Assembly: GCF_900177675.1 (NCBI RefSeq)
Contig: NZ_FXWM01000001.1
Coordinates: forward strand, 1,249,001-1,313,000
Direction: 5' to 3'
DNA: 64,000 nucleotides
From: Bacillus sp. OV166
GTDB lineage: Bacteria; Bacillota; Bacilli; Bacillales; Cytobacillaceae
Shown here: positions 42,534 through 51,696 of the stretch, piece after piece
Numbering within the stretch: the first letter of the stretch is position 1
Layout: every line of letters begins with the position of its first letter
Notes under the pieces: generated by a model
The model's input: the letters and a program-made list of their open reading frames with translations, nothing else
The model's database searches: none
What the model was told of the DNA's origin: nothing
Made by a program: the position numbers and the translations under genes

Positions 42534-43805
42534 ATGCTTGTAGAAAAACTTCTTTTGAATGTATTAATTTCATTAGCACCTGTCCTACTTTTTAGCATAC
42601 TAATTGAAAATAAGCGCAAAATTAATTATCCAGTCTTATGTGGTTTGCTTCAAAGCATTGCTGCACTTACTTGTATGATTTTTTCGTATTCGAACTATGG
42701 ATTAAATTGGGACCTCCGCTATGTTCCTCTTATACTAGCCTTTCTTTACGCAGGTCCAGTTGCGGGAGGGATGGTTGTAACGACCCTGCTTGGCGCACGC
42801 ATCTTAATGGGGGGCGAAACAGTTGTTTTTGGCTTAGTAAATACTCTTTTAACGGCTCTTGTCCCGTTCCTCTTAAACAAAAGGTTTTTTAGTTATACCC
42901 CAAATAAAAGGTTAGTTCTCACAACTTTATTATGTGGATGGTCCCTGCTCCTTTGTTATATTTCGCTTACCACGTTTCGCTATTTTGAGGGGAATTTCTT
43001 AAAACTAGATTTTAATATTCCTGACCTCCTCCTTGTTGCCCTCATTCAAACAGGGGCAATTGCCCTAGAGGCAAAGCTTGTTGAGGGGATTATCGAACGA
43101 AGTCGAATGCAGAAAGAGATTCAGCGGGCTGAAAAGCTAAATACACTAGGGGAAATTGCGGCATCCATTGCTCATGAGGTTCGAAATCCATTAACTGTGG
43201 TGAAGGGATTCCTTCAATTGATGCAGCAGGATGAAAAGGGGAAAAATTATCAATATCTTTCACTTGTTTTGAGCGAATTAGGTAGGGCAGAGTCGATTAT
43301 TAGTGATTATTTAAATTTTGCAAAGCCGAAATTTGAAAAAATAGAAGAGTTTCCTTTAAAAGAAGTCTTAGCAGAAGTTGTCATGCTTTTGGAGCCACTG
43401 GCTGCCAAACAAGGAGTGCGGCTTGAAAGCGAACTTGACTCAACCGGGTTCACACTCGTCACTGATCGAAACCAATTAAAACAGGCGCTGGTTAACCTAA
43501 TTAAAAATGCAATTGAAGCAACCCCTGATGGTGGGAAAGTAACAATACATAACAATTCCGATAATAATAAAGCGTCTATATTAATTATGGATACTGGTAA
43601 GGGAATGACACCAGAGCAATTAGCACAGATTGGAACCTTGTTTTATACAACAAAAGATATGGGAACAGGGCTAGGTACATCCGTTTCCTTAAGAATTATT
43701 GAAACAATGAACGGAAAAGTCTTTTACAAGAGCAAGCCGGGAGTTGGGACGGAGGTAAGGATGGTCCTTCCTGGCAGTCAAAAAACAGCATTGGTAAATT
43801 TTTAA
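42534..43805 (+). CDS. membrane sensor histidine kinase, KinB-like
   Basis: A 423-residue kinase: about six N-terminal helices of the 5TM-LYT receptor type (residues 1-185), then HisKA with H214 in SIAHEVRNPLTVVKGFL, and HATPase_c with NLIKNAIEAT, DTGKGMTPEQL and GTGLGTSVS. There is no response-regulator partner gene. That, with the length and the membrane domain, resembles sporulation kinase KinB (428 residues), which feeds the Spo0F phosphorelay; this is inference. The ATG at 42534 follows TGGAGG by six bases. Confidence 0.83.
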   Translation: MLVEKLLLNVLISLAPVLLFSILIENKRKINYPVLCGLLQSIAALTCMIFSYSNYGLNWDLRYVPLILAFLYAGPVAGGMVVTTLLGARILMGGETVVFGLVNTLLTALVPFLLNKRFFSYTPNKRLVLTTLLCGWSLLLCYISLTTFRYFEGNFLKLDFNIPDLLLVALIQTGAIALEAKLVEGIIERSRMQKEIQRAEKLNTLGEIAASIAHEVRNPLTVVKGFLQLMQQDEKGKNYQYLSLVLSELGRAESIISDYLNFAKPKFEKIEEFPLKEVLAEVVMLLEPLAAKQGVRLESELDSTGFTLVTDRNQLKQALVNLIKNAIEATPDGGKVTIHNNSDNNKASILIMDTGKGMTPEQLAQIGTLFYTTKDMGTGLGTSVSLRIIETMNGKVFYKSKPGVGTEVRMVLPGSQKTALVNF

Positions 43806-43807
43806 TA

Positions 43808-43852
43808 AACAAGGCTCACCGATCCTAGGACACGGTTGGCTTGTTTTTTTGG
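43808..43852 (+). terminator. terminator of the KinB-like gene
   Basis: An imperfect stem AACAAGGCTCACCG with CGGTTGGCTTGTT, followed by a T run. Confidence 0.65.
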
Positions 43853-43892
43853 TATAGTAGTAGGGAAAAGTAATGACGAAAGGTGAGATACC

Positions 43893-45671
43893 ATGCTCGA
43901 ATTATTGCCTCTCATGCTTGAACGTGTCGGTATTCTTATCATTGTAGCGTTTCTTCTCTCGAGGATGAAATCTTTCCGTCAAATCATTCATAACGAACAT
44001 GGCATTAGAGCTAAGGTAGCTATGATTGCTATTTTCGGAACTTTCGGTGTTATCAGTAATTATACTGGTGTAGAGATTGGACATGGAACAATTACCTCCC
44101 AGGACTGGTTGACAAAAATGGACAGTGAAAGTGCGATCGCTAATACTAGAATTATGGGTGTAACGATAGGTGGTTTACTTGGCGGACCCGTTGTTGGAAT
44201 TGGGGTCGGTTTAATTGCTGGTATACACCGATTGACCCTAGGTGGTTTTACAGCTGCTGCTTGTGCCCTGTCAACGATTATGGCTGGAGTTGTCACAGGA
44301 ATCTTAAGTAAGCGATTTAAGATTCAAGAGTGGAATTCGCCTTGGAAGGCTGTTTTCATGGGGATATTAATGGAATGTGCCCAGATGGGGATTATTCTTT
44401 TACAAGCCAGACCATTTAATGAGGCTCTGCATCTTGTAGAGGTAATTGCTTTCCCGATGATTACGATTAATGGGTTTGGAACACTTCTTTTTGTTTTGAT
44501 AATCCAGGAAATTCTGCAAGAACAAGAGCGGATGAGAGCACTTCAAACACATAAAGCCTTATACATCGCCAACCAGACTCTCCCTTTTTTTCGCCAAGGT
44601 TTAAATGTGGAATCTTGTACAAAAGCAGCGGAGATTATTCTCCATTGGACCAATGCGGATGCCATTTCGATTACAGATCAATCCCATGTTCTTGCCCATG
44701 TAGGCACAGGTTCTGACCATCATATTCCATCAGGAAACATGGCGACGGAATTAACGAAAAAGGTGCTGGAACAAGGGAAGATCACAATTGCAAAATCGGT
44801 TCATGAAATTCAATGTTTTAACCCAAACTGCCCTCTGAAAGCAGCCATTGTATTACCTTTACAGGTCCATGCAAAAACAGTGGGGACACTGAAGCTGTAT
44901 TTCACTGAAACTAGTAAACTAGACCGGGTTGAACAAGAGTTGGCAGAAGGTTTAAGCAACCTATTTTCGGTCCAATTAGAAATGGCGGAGCTGGAAATGC
45001 AAAGAAGATTATTAAAAGATGCGGAGATAAAGGCTTTGCAAGCCCAAGTCCACCCACATTTCTTATTCAATGCTATTAATACGATTTCAAGTCTTATTCG
45101 AACAGATGCCGATAAAGCTAGGAGTCTATTAATCAAACTAAGTACCTTCTTCCGAAGTAATCTACAGGGAGCAAGGCAAATGTTAATACCGCTCGAAAAA
45201 GAACTCGAACATATTGAGGCTTACCTAACCATTGAGCAAGCACGCTTTCCAAACCGTTATCATGTTGAATTGGATATTTCACCACCGCTAGAAAGGGTAC
45301 TAGTTCCGCCTTTTACATTGCAGCCGCTTGTTGAAAATGCAATTCGTTATGCTTTTCCGAAGGCGAAACATGGAACCGTAAAAGTCCGTGCCTTCCAGGA
45401 AGGGGAGAAAATGGTCCTTTTAACTGAAGATGATGGAAAGGGTATCTCAGCAGCGCTGCTTGGAACACTGGGAAACCAAACAGTGGATTCATCTGGAGGG
45501 ACAGGAACAGCGCTCTGGAATATCAAAAAAAGGATTGAAGAAATTTATGGTCAAAATGCTTCTTTTCAAATTGAAAGTAGCCTTAATGAAGGAACGAAAG
45601 TATCGATTACACTACCGTTAACACAACAAAAGTGGGGTGAGGATGTTGTTAAAGGCTTTTATTGTGGATGA
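43893..45671 (+). CDS. lytS: sensor histidine kinase LytS
   Basis: A 592-residue kinase: 5TM-LYT receptor (about 1-190), GAF-like domain (about 220-355, with ECNP-like FNPNCPLKAAIVLPL), His_kinase domain with H387/H389 in QAQVHPHFLFNAINTISSLIR, and HATPase (PPFTLQPLVENAIRYAF, DDGKGI). Domain order and length match LytS of Bacillus and Staphylococcus. In Bacillus subtilis the pair responds to pyruvate and switches on pyruvate uptake genes. Here it is followed by its regulator and a CstA-type carrier. Confidence 0.92.
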   Translation: MLELLPLMLERVGILIIVAFLLSRMKSFRQIIHNEHGIRAKVAMIAIFGTFGVISNYTGVEIGHGTITSQDWLTKMDSESAIANTRIMGVTIGGLLGGPVVGIGVGLIAGIHRLTLGGFTAAACALSTIMAGVVTGILSKRFKIQEWNSPWKAVFMGILMECAQMGIILLQARPFNEALHLVEVIAFPMITINGFGTLLFVLIIQEILQEQERMRALQTHKALYIANQTLPFFRQGLNVESCTKAAEIILHWTNADAISITDQSHVLAHVGTGSDHHIPSGNMATELTKKVLEQGKITIAKSVHEIQCFNPNCPLKAAIVLPLQVHAKTVGTLKLYFTETSKLDRVEQELAEGLSNLFSVQLEMAELEMQRRLLKDAEIKALQAQVHPHFLFNAINTISSLIRTDADKARSLLIKLSTFFRSNLQGARQMLIPLEKELEHIEAYLTIEQARFPNRYHVELDISPPLERVLVPPFTLQPLVENAIRYAFPKAKHGTVKVRAFQEGEKMVLLTEDDGKGISAALLGTLGNQTVDSSGGTGTALWNIKKRIEEIYGQNASFQIESSLNEGTKVSITLPLTQQKWGEDVVKGFYCG

Positions 45672-46392
45672 TGAGCCGTTAGCTAGAGATGAGCTGACCT
45701 ATCTTCTTAAACGAAGCAAACAGATTGAAATAGTAGGGGAATCTGATAGTGTAGAAGGCTCATTTGAAAAAATAAGCAATCTAGAACTTGATGTTATTTT
45801 TTTAGATATCCAGCTCGCTGATGAAAGTGGAATTGAAATTGCAGCTCATGTTAATAAACTTGATCACCCTCCATTAATTGTATTTGCGACAGCGTTTGAT
45901 GAATATGCCCTTAAGGCTTTTGAATTAAATGCTGTTGATTACATCTTAAAACCTTTTGATGAAAAAAGAGTCTTTCAAACAATTGAGAAGCTTTATAAAC
46001 TTATCGAATATAAAAAACAAGCTATTCCTTTTTCAATTCAGAAAAATAATTTTGTTAACGAAAGGTCTGAAAAGCTTGCGATAACAATTGATGAAAAAAT
46101 TGTTATCGTAAACATAAGTGACATACTCTATATCGGTACAAATGAAGGGAAAACAGTTATTGCGACAGGGAACTCAAAGTACTCTGTCAGTGATACGCTA
46201 ATCACTTTCGAAAGGAAGCTGCAGCATTCGTCGATCATTCGTGTCCACCGCGCTTATTTAGTTAATGTCGATGCCATTATTGAGATAGAGCCTTGGTTTA
46301 ATTCTACCTACAACTTAATTATGAAGGATGGAGAAAAGGTTCCAGTAAGCAGAACCTATACAAAAGAGCTAAAACAGTTTCTTGGTTTTTAA
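45643..46392 (+). CDS. lytT: LytTR-family response regulator LytT
   Basis: A 249-residue regulator: receiver domain with DDE near residue 9-11 and the phospho-Asp in VIFLDIQLAD (about 55), Lys in ILKPFDEKR, then a LytTR DNA-binding domain (about 140-245, RVHRAYLVNVDAI). It overlaps lytS by 29 bp. Both the ATG at 45643 and the GTG at 45637 are possible starts; GGGGTGAGG supports the former. The likely target is the carrier gene downstream. Confidence 0.9.
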   Translation: MLLKAFIVDDEPLARDELTYLLKRSKQIEIVGESDSVEGSFEKISNLELDVIFLDIQLADESGIEIAAHVNKLDHPPLIVFATAFDEYALKAFELNAVDYILKPFDEKRVFQTIEKLYKLIEYKKQAIPFSIQKNNFVNERSEKLAITIDEKIVIVNISDILYIGTNEGKTVIATGNSKYSVSDTLITFERKLQHSSIIRVHRAYLVNVDAIIEIEPWFNSTYNLIMKDGEKVPVSRTYTKELKQFLGF

Positions 46393-46533
46393 GAAGCTGT
46401 TTTTTGCATTTCATTCTATTATTCTTGTTTTTCATCGTCTAATCCTTGCATTTTAGCTTGAAAACCCAATGTTGGCGTTTTCTTTCGTTAAAATAGAGAC
46501 AAGTGAAGTATGAATATAGGAGGCTAGAATAAT

Positions 46534-48327
46534 ATGAATGCGGTTTCAGTTGTAATTGGTTCGATCTGTATTTTAATGATTGCTTATCGTTTATACGGAA
46601 CATTCATGGCAGCAAAGGTTTTAAAATTAGATGATTCAAAGCAGACACCGGCACATGAATTAAACGATGGTAAGGACTATGTTCCAACCAATAAATGGGT
46701 AACATTTGGTCACCACTTTGCAGCAATCGCTGCGGCAGGCCCGCTTGTAGGTCCAATCCTTGCAGCGCAATTTGGTTACTTGCCTGGTCTACTCTGGCTG
46801 TTAATTGGGGCTGTTATTGGTGGAGCAGTTCATGATGCGGTGGTACTATTTGCATCGATGAGAAAAAAGGGAAAGTCCTTATCAGAAGTAGCGAAGGATG
46901 AACTTGGACCTGTTGCAGGTTTTTGTACGGGTCTTGCCATGTTGTTCATTATTACCATCACAATGGCAGGTCTTTCAATGGTTGTTCTTCATGCACTTGA
47001 ACACAATCCATGGGGAACCTTCTCAGTGGGAATCACGATTCCAATTGCGATGTTTATTGGGATCGCTTATAAAAAAACCGGCAACTTGAAATTAACATCG
47101 ACTATAGGTTTTATTCTCGTTATGGTCGGAGTGTTTGTTGGTCCGTCCATTCAAAATACGGTATTAGGTGATTGGCTGACATTAGATACAAAAACATTAG
47201 CTATTATACTACCAATTTACGCTTTCTTTGCAGCAGCGTTGCCAGTATGGCTTTTACTTGCACCACGTGATTACTTGAGCAGTTTTATGAAAATTGGCGT
47301 ATTTATTGCACTTATCATTGGAGTATTCATTATCAATCCCGCAATTGAGATGCCTGCTTTCACAAAATTCACATCAGGCGGTGGACCGGTATTAGGTGGT
47401 CCTGTATGGCCATTTATCTCAATTACGATTGCCTGTGGAGCGATCTCCGGTTTCCATGCTTTCGTAGGTTCAGGTACGACTCCTAAAATGCTTGATCGTT
47501 GGTCTGATATAAAAGTGGTAGGTTTTGGCGCCATGCTTGTAGAATGTGTGGTTGGCATCATGGCATTGATTGCGGCAACAGCCCTTCAGCCTGCAGACTA
47601 TTTTGCGATTAACTCAACACCTGAAGTCTTTAAAACACTTGGCATGCAAGTGCAGGAGCTACCGAAACTTGCCAATGAAATTGGCATTAATCTTGAAGGT
47701 AGAACCGGTGGTGCGGTGACATTAGCAGTAGGTATGACCTATATCTTCACAGCCATTCCATGGTTTGCAAAATTATCATCTTACTTCTTCCAGTTTGTTA
47801 TTATGTTCGAAGCTGTATTTATCTTAACAGCCATTGACTCTGGAACACGAGTTGCTCGCTATTTAATCCAAGACTTTTTCGGTGAATTCTATAAGCCATT
47901 GAAGAAAACAGATTGGCTTCCGGGTTCTATTTTTGCCAGCGCATTAGCATGTTTTATGTGGGGTTACCTACTCTTCTCGGGTGATATTGGCTCCGTCTGG
48001 GCGCTGTTTGGTGTTTCTAATCAACTAATGGCATCCATCGGTCTAATTATCGGTGCAACAGTAATACTGAGCATTGCTGATAAACGTCGATATATGCTTA
48101 CATGCTTGGTACCGCTGGCTTATCTCTTTGTAACTGTAAACTATGCGGGCTACTGGATGGTGAAAAATGTTTATCTAAATTCTGCAGCAGCAGGCTATAG
48201 TGTCTTAAATGGGGTTTTATCTATTATTATGTTAGCACTTGGTATGATTATTATGGTGACTGCTATTAGAAAATGGATCACTATGTGGAATTCACCGCGG
48301 ATTAAGCTTGAAAGAAATGTAGCTTAA
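46534..48327 (+). CDS. cstA: CstA-family carrier (carbon starvation/pyruvate transporter)
   Basis: A 597-residue protein with about 16-18 membrane helices. CstA motifs include HHFAAIAAAGPLVGPILAAQFG (about 63-84), AVHDAVVLFASMRKKGKSLSEVAKDELG and FHAFVGSGTTPKMLDRWSDIK. Members take up pyruvate or peptides; the enterobacterial BtsT/YjiY relative is controlled by a LytS/LytTR-type pair. Location directly after lytST with its own promoter space supports pyruvate-responsive expression. The ribosome site is AGGAGG. Confidence 0.9.
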   Translation: MNAVSVVIGSICILMIAYRLYGTFMAAKVLKLDDSKQTPAHELNDGKDYVPTNKWVTFGHHFAAIAAAGPLVGPILAAQFGYLPGLLWLLIGAVIGGAVHDAVVLFASMRKKGKSLSEVAKDELGPVAGFCTGLAMLFIITITMAGLSMVVLHALEHNPWGTFSVGITIPIAMFIGIAYKKTGNLKLTSTIGFILVMVGVFVGPSIQNTVLGDWLTLDTKTLAIILPIYAFFAAALPVWLLLAPRDYLSSFMKIGVFIALIIGVFIINPAIEMPAFTKFTSGGGPVLGGPVWPFISITIACGAISGFHAFVGSGTTPKMLDRWSDIKVVGFGAMLVECVVGIMALIAATALQPADYFAINSTPEVFKTLGMQVQELPKLANEIGINLEGRTGGAVTLAVGMTYIFTAIPWFAKLSSYFFQFVIMFEAVFILTAIDSGTRVARYLIQDFFGEFYKPLKKTDWLPGSIFASALACFMWGYLLFSGDIGSVWALFGVSNQLMASIGLIIGATVILSIADKRRYMLTCLVPLAYLFVTVNYAGYWMVKNVYLNSAAAGYSVLNGVLSIIMLALGMIIMVTAIRKWITMWNSPRIKLERNVA

Positions 48328-48334
48328 AAAAACG

Positions 48335-48382
48335 AAACAGATTACCTCGGATGTCAATTTCTTCGAGGAATCTGTTTTTTTG
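48335..48382 (+). terminator. terminator of cstA
   Basis: AAACAGATTACCTCG pairs with CGAGGAATCTGTTT (one bulge), followed by T. Confidence 0.85.
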
Positions 48383-48437
48383 TTATTTAGGAAATGAATA
48401 TTCATTAAAATGGAAATCATATATAATTATATCAGGA

Positions 48438-48469
48438 TAGTAGAAACCTTTGAAAAAAGGTTTCTACTA
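48438..48469. other. perfect 14-bp hairpin with GAAA tetraloop
   Basis: TAGTAGAAACCTTT and AAAGGTTTCTACTA are exact reverse complements separated by GAAA. No T tract follows, so it is not a standard terminator. It lies about 180 bp before the permease start. Confidence 0.6.
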
Positions 48470-48560
48470 ATTAATAAAAGATTAAGGCAGGGCATTTCCA
48501 TCACATGAATTTCCATGGAATAATATTCAAATAGTTTTATTTTTCAAAAAATATTGCTTT

Positions 48561-48604
48561 TTCGCTAAAATAATTATATTATTTCGATATACATTTTTAG
48601 CGAA
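48561..48604 (+). promoter_or_regulatory. 10-bp inverted repeat in the permease leader
   Basis: TTCGCTAAAA (48561-48570) and TTTTAGCGAA (48595-48604) are exact inverted copies with 24 bp between them, about 45 bp before the start codon. It may be an operator pair or an mRNA leader stem. Confidence 0.45.
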
Positions 48605-48649
48605 CTGTTTTTTCAGAACATTCCGCCATCATTTCGTGGAGGTAAACCA

Positions 48650-50065
48650 ATGAATTTATTTAGAAAAAAATCAATAAATGATCTTATACAAGAAGCTGGG
48701 CAAAAAGATGTAAATTTAAAGAAAGATTTAGGTGCCTTTGATTTATCCATGCTTGGAATTGGAGCTATTATAGGTACTGGAATATTTGTATTAACTGGTG
48801 TTGCAGCAGCTGAACATGCAGGACCTGCACTTATTTTATCTTTTGTTTTATCTGGATTAGCGTGCGTATTTGCTGCCCTATGTTATGCGGAATTTGCATC
48901 CACTGTACCGGTTTCAGGGAGTGCGTATACGTATAGCTACGCTACCTTTGGTGAAATAATTGCTTGGATATTAGGCTGGGATTTAATCCTTGAATACGGG
49001 TTCGCATCATCTGCTGTTGCTAGTGGTTGGTCAGGGTATTTACAAGGGCTTCTAGCTGGCTTTGGTATTCATTTTCCTAAAGCAATCACAAGTGCATATG
49101 ATCCAGCAAACGGCACATTTATCGATGTTCCGGCAATTCTTATTATAGTAATCATCACGTTGCTATTAACACAAGGTGTTAAAAAATCTGCTCGCTTTAA
49201 CACAATTATGGTAATTATAAAGTTAGTCGTTGTTTTGTTATTTATCGGTGTGGGCGCTTGGTATGTAAAGCCTTCAAACTGGACGCCATTTATGCCGTTT
49301 GGATTTTCAGGTATTACTGCTGGAGCTGCAACGGTGTTCTTTGCTTATATTGGCTTTGATGCCGTCTCAACTGCAGCTGAAGAAGTGAAAAATCCACAAA
49401 AGAATATGCCAATTGGTATTATCGCATCTTTACTAGTATGTACGGTGTTATATATTATTGTCTCTGCCATTCTTACTGGAATCGTTCCTTACCAAGAGTT
49501 AGGCGTGAAAAACCCGGTTGCATTTGCACTTAATTATATCCATCAGGATTGGGTGGCTGGTTTTATTTCGCTTGGTGCGATTGCAGGTATTACAACAGTA
49601 TTATTGGTTTTACTTTATGGACAATCTCGTTTATTTTATGCGATTAGCCGTGATGGCCTATTGCCAAAAGTATTTTCAAAAGTAGATAAGAACAAGCAGA
49701 CACCAATGGTGAATTCATGGATTATTTGTTTGCTAGTATCGATTTTTGCAGGTTTAGTTCCATTAAACAAACTTGCAGAACTAACAAATATCGGAACACT
49801 CTTTGCCTTTATGACGGTTGCAGTGGGGATTTTATATCTTCGAAAAAATAAACAAGCACCTAAAACAGGCTTCCGGGTTCCATTTGTACCTTATATTCCA
49901 ATTCTTGCTTTTGTGTTCTGTGGGTATTTAATTATTCAGTTACCAAAAACGACTTGGATTAGCTTCGGAGTTTGGCTTGTGATCGGACTATTCGTTTATT
50001 TCGGGTATGGACGTAAACATTCAACCTTGAATAAAACAGTGGATCAGTTGAAAAAAGTTAGCTAA
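48650..50065 (+). CDS. APC-family amino acid permease (YfnA-like, CAT group)
   Basis: A 471-residue transporter with 12 to 13 helices. The substrate-binding glycine motif GAIIGTGIFVLTGVAAAEHAGPA is in helix 1 (about 36-58), and FFAYIGFDAVSTAAEEVKNPQKNMPIGI marks helix 6 and the following loop. The cationic amino acid transporter group (YfnA, YkbA relatives) has this layout. Amino acid uptake by proton symport is the family role; the amino acid is not identifiable. The ribosome site is TGGAGGT. Confidence 0.88.
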   Translation: MNLFRKKSINDLIQEAGQKDVNLKKDLGAFDLSMLGIGAIIGTGIFVLTGVAAAEHAGPALILSFVLSGLACVFAALCYAEFASTVPVSGSAYTYSYATFGEIIAWILGWDLILEYGFASSAVASGWSGYLQGLLAGFGIHFPKAITSAYDPANGTFIDVPAILIIVIITLLLTQGVKKSARFNTIMVIIKLVVVLLFIGVGAWYVKPSNWTPFMPFGFSGITAGAATVFFAYIGFDAVSTAAEEVKNPQKNMPIGIIASLLVCTVLYIIVSAILTGIVPYQELGVKNPVAFALNYIHQDWVAGFISLGAIAGITTVLLVLLYGQSRLFYAISRDGLLPKVFSKVDKNKQTPMVNSWIICLLVSIFAGLVPLNKLAELTNIGTLFAFMTVAVGILYLRKNKQAPKTGFRVPFVPYIPILAFVFCGYLIIQLPKTTWISFGVWLVIGLFVYFGYGRKHSTLNKTVDQLKKVS

Positions 50066-50078
50066 TTGGAACAAACAA

Positions 50079-50112
50079 GAAAGGGGCTTACTCTAGGTAA
50101 GTCCTTTTTTTG
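50079..50112 (+). terminator. terminator of the permease gene
   Basis: AAAGGGGCTTAC pairs with GTAAGTCCTTT imperfectly, followed by a T run. Confidence 0.75.
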
Positions 50113-50252
50113 TTTGTTTGATTTTATCGAAAAATGTCGAAACTCATCGCTTTTACAAAAATAAAGTAATTTAAACATAAGAAAGATGATAAAATAGGAG
50201 CAGGTTTTTTATCTAATTTAATACAAGATGATCAGATTGAGGAGAAACAAAC

Positions 50253-51500
50253 ATGAAAGAAGGCATCAACAATACGAAGCTTTTATTTGAAGAGAGAAAG
50301 GCAATAACACTGTTTTTATGGTTATTTTACTTTATGTTTTATTCGTTTGATATTTTCTATAATTATATTAGACCTCACTTAAATGACCAGGAAAGTCAAT
50401 TTGATACAGAGAGAGTTGGTCTAGGAATTTGGTTATATATATTAATCCTTGCTTTGTTGCCGTTTGCTATTTACTTTATTAAAAAGGGAAATCCTTACAT
50501 TGTTAAATATATCTACATCATTAGCTATATCGGTATTGATATTTTGGACACCCTATTAGAAATTTTAGGAACGACAGCTTCTTATGCTTCAGGAAATATC
50601 GTGGAAGTATTATTTGTTCTATTTAGTCCTATTTTTGTAAATAAAAAATATTTCTGGGTTGTTTCGTTGGGGATGATAGGGAAGGAATTATTGTTAGGAT
50701 TAATTTTACAAGATTTAAACGTATTAATTCCAACAGTTATCTATGTCATCTTATCAGTGATAGCCTATATTTTAGTGATACGCTTTAATTCCTATATTCA
50801 AACCTTGACAACCGTTTACGAAGAACTACGACAAAAAGAAAAGCTGGCTGTTATTGGTCAAATGGCTGCGGCAATCGGCCATGAAATACGGAATCCCCTA
50901 TCATCATTAAAGGGCTTTACACAACTGCAGCAGGAACGGTACCCAAACACAAACGATTATTATCCCATTATGATACAGGAAATCGACCGGATTAATTCCA
51001 TTGTTAATGATCTGATGTACATTGGAAAACCAAGAGTAATCAAATTTGAAAAGGCAAGTATTGAAGAAATAATTGCTTATACATTATCCATTACGCAACA
51101 ACAGGCCGAAAGACAAGGAGTAATTGTTGAAACAATAATGGCTGGCCCCTTACCACCTCTTGATTGTGATGATAAACAATTAAAACAAGTATTTATTAAT
51201 TTGATAAAAAATGCGATCGAAGCAATGCCTGAGGGCGGTAGGATAGAAATACGTGTTAAAGTATTAGAAAAACACACACTGTCCGTTTCAATTCAAGATG
51301 AGGGGTGTGGAATTGCTGATGAGAATATCCTAAATCTTGGAGAACCATTTTTTACTACAAAAACGGATGGAACAGGCTTAGGCTTAATGGTTACAGATCA
51401 AATAATTAAGGATCACAGGGGTGCGATGAAAATAAAAAGTATTATTGATAAAGGAACACGAGTAATTGTAACTTTACCGATATTACAAATAGATAAATAG
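50253..51500 (+). CDS. membrane sensor histidine kinase with the shared six-helix sensor domain
   Basis: A 415-residue kinase. Residues ~15-185 form a six-helix membrane domain with the block ASYASGNIVEVLFVLFSPIF and KKYFWVVSLGM. A HisKA domain follows with H210 in AAIGHEIRNPLSSLKGFTQLQ, then HATPase with NLIKNAIEAMPEGG, DEGCGI and GTGLGL. The kinase half is of the KinA-E/sporulation type and has no partner regulator gene nearby. The membrane half is clearly homologous to that of the HD-GYP protein encoded next. Starts at an ATG after GAGGAG. Confidence 0.85.
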   Translation: MKEGINNTKLLFEERKAITLFLWLFYFMFYSFDIFYNYIRPHLNDQESQFDTERVGLGIWLYILILALLPFAIYFIKKGNPYIVKYIYIISYIGIDILDTLLEILGTTASYASGNIVEVLFVLFSPIFVNKKYFWVVSLGMIGKELLLGLILQDLNVLIPTVIYVILSVIAYILVIRFNSYIQTLTTVYEELRQKEKLAVIGQMAAAIGHEIRNPLSSLKGFTQLQQERYPNTNDYYPIMIQEIDRINSIVNDLMYIGKPRVIKFEKASIEEIIAYTLSITQQQAERQGVIVETIMAGPLPPLDCDDKQLKQVFINLIKNAIEAMPEGGRIEIRVKVLEKHTLSVSIQDEGCGIADENILNLGEPFFTTKTDGTGLGLMVTDQIIKDHRGAMKIKSIIDKGTRVIVTLPILQIDK

Positions 51501-51696
51501 TTCTACAATTATACAAAATTCATCAAAATAAAGTGTTTCACGGGTATTATCAATGATATATAATGTAGAGGAATACTGAACATTAGTAGATTTTGTAATA
51601 TTCTTGTATAGATTGAAAAAAGTAAAAATATTTTATATTAGCATTTCTATGAGGATTTTATGGAAAGTACAATGGGATAGATACATGGAGGAGTTT

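Larger units (their letters stand above)
48328..48649. other. 322-bp intergenic region with three hairpins
   Basis: It contains the cstA terminator (48335-48382), a 14-bp GAAA-capped hairpin (48438-48469) and a 10-bp inverted repeat (48561-48604) before the permease gene. No gene is seen. Confidence 0.6.

Noticed and set aside
46393..46533. Clear LytTR binding repeats upstream of cstA
   Set aside because: CGTT elements occur about 10 bp apart but do not match the usual spaced nine-base repeats well enough to annotate.
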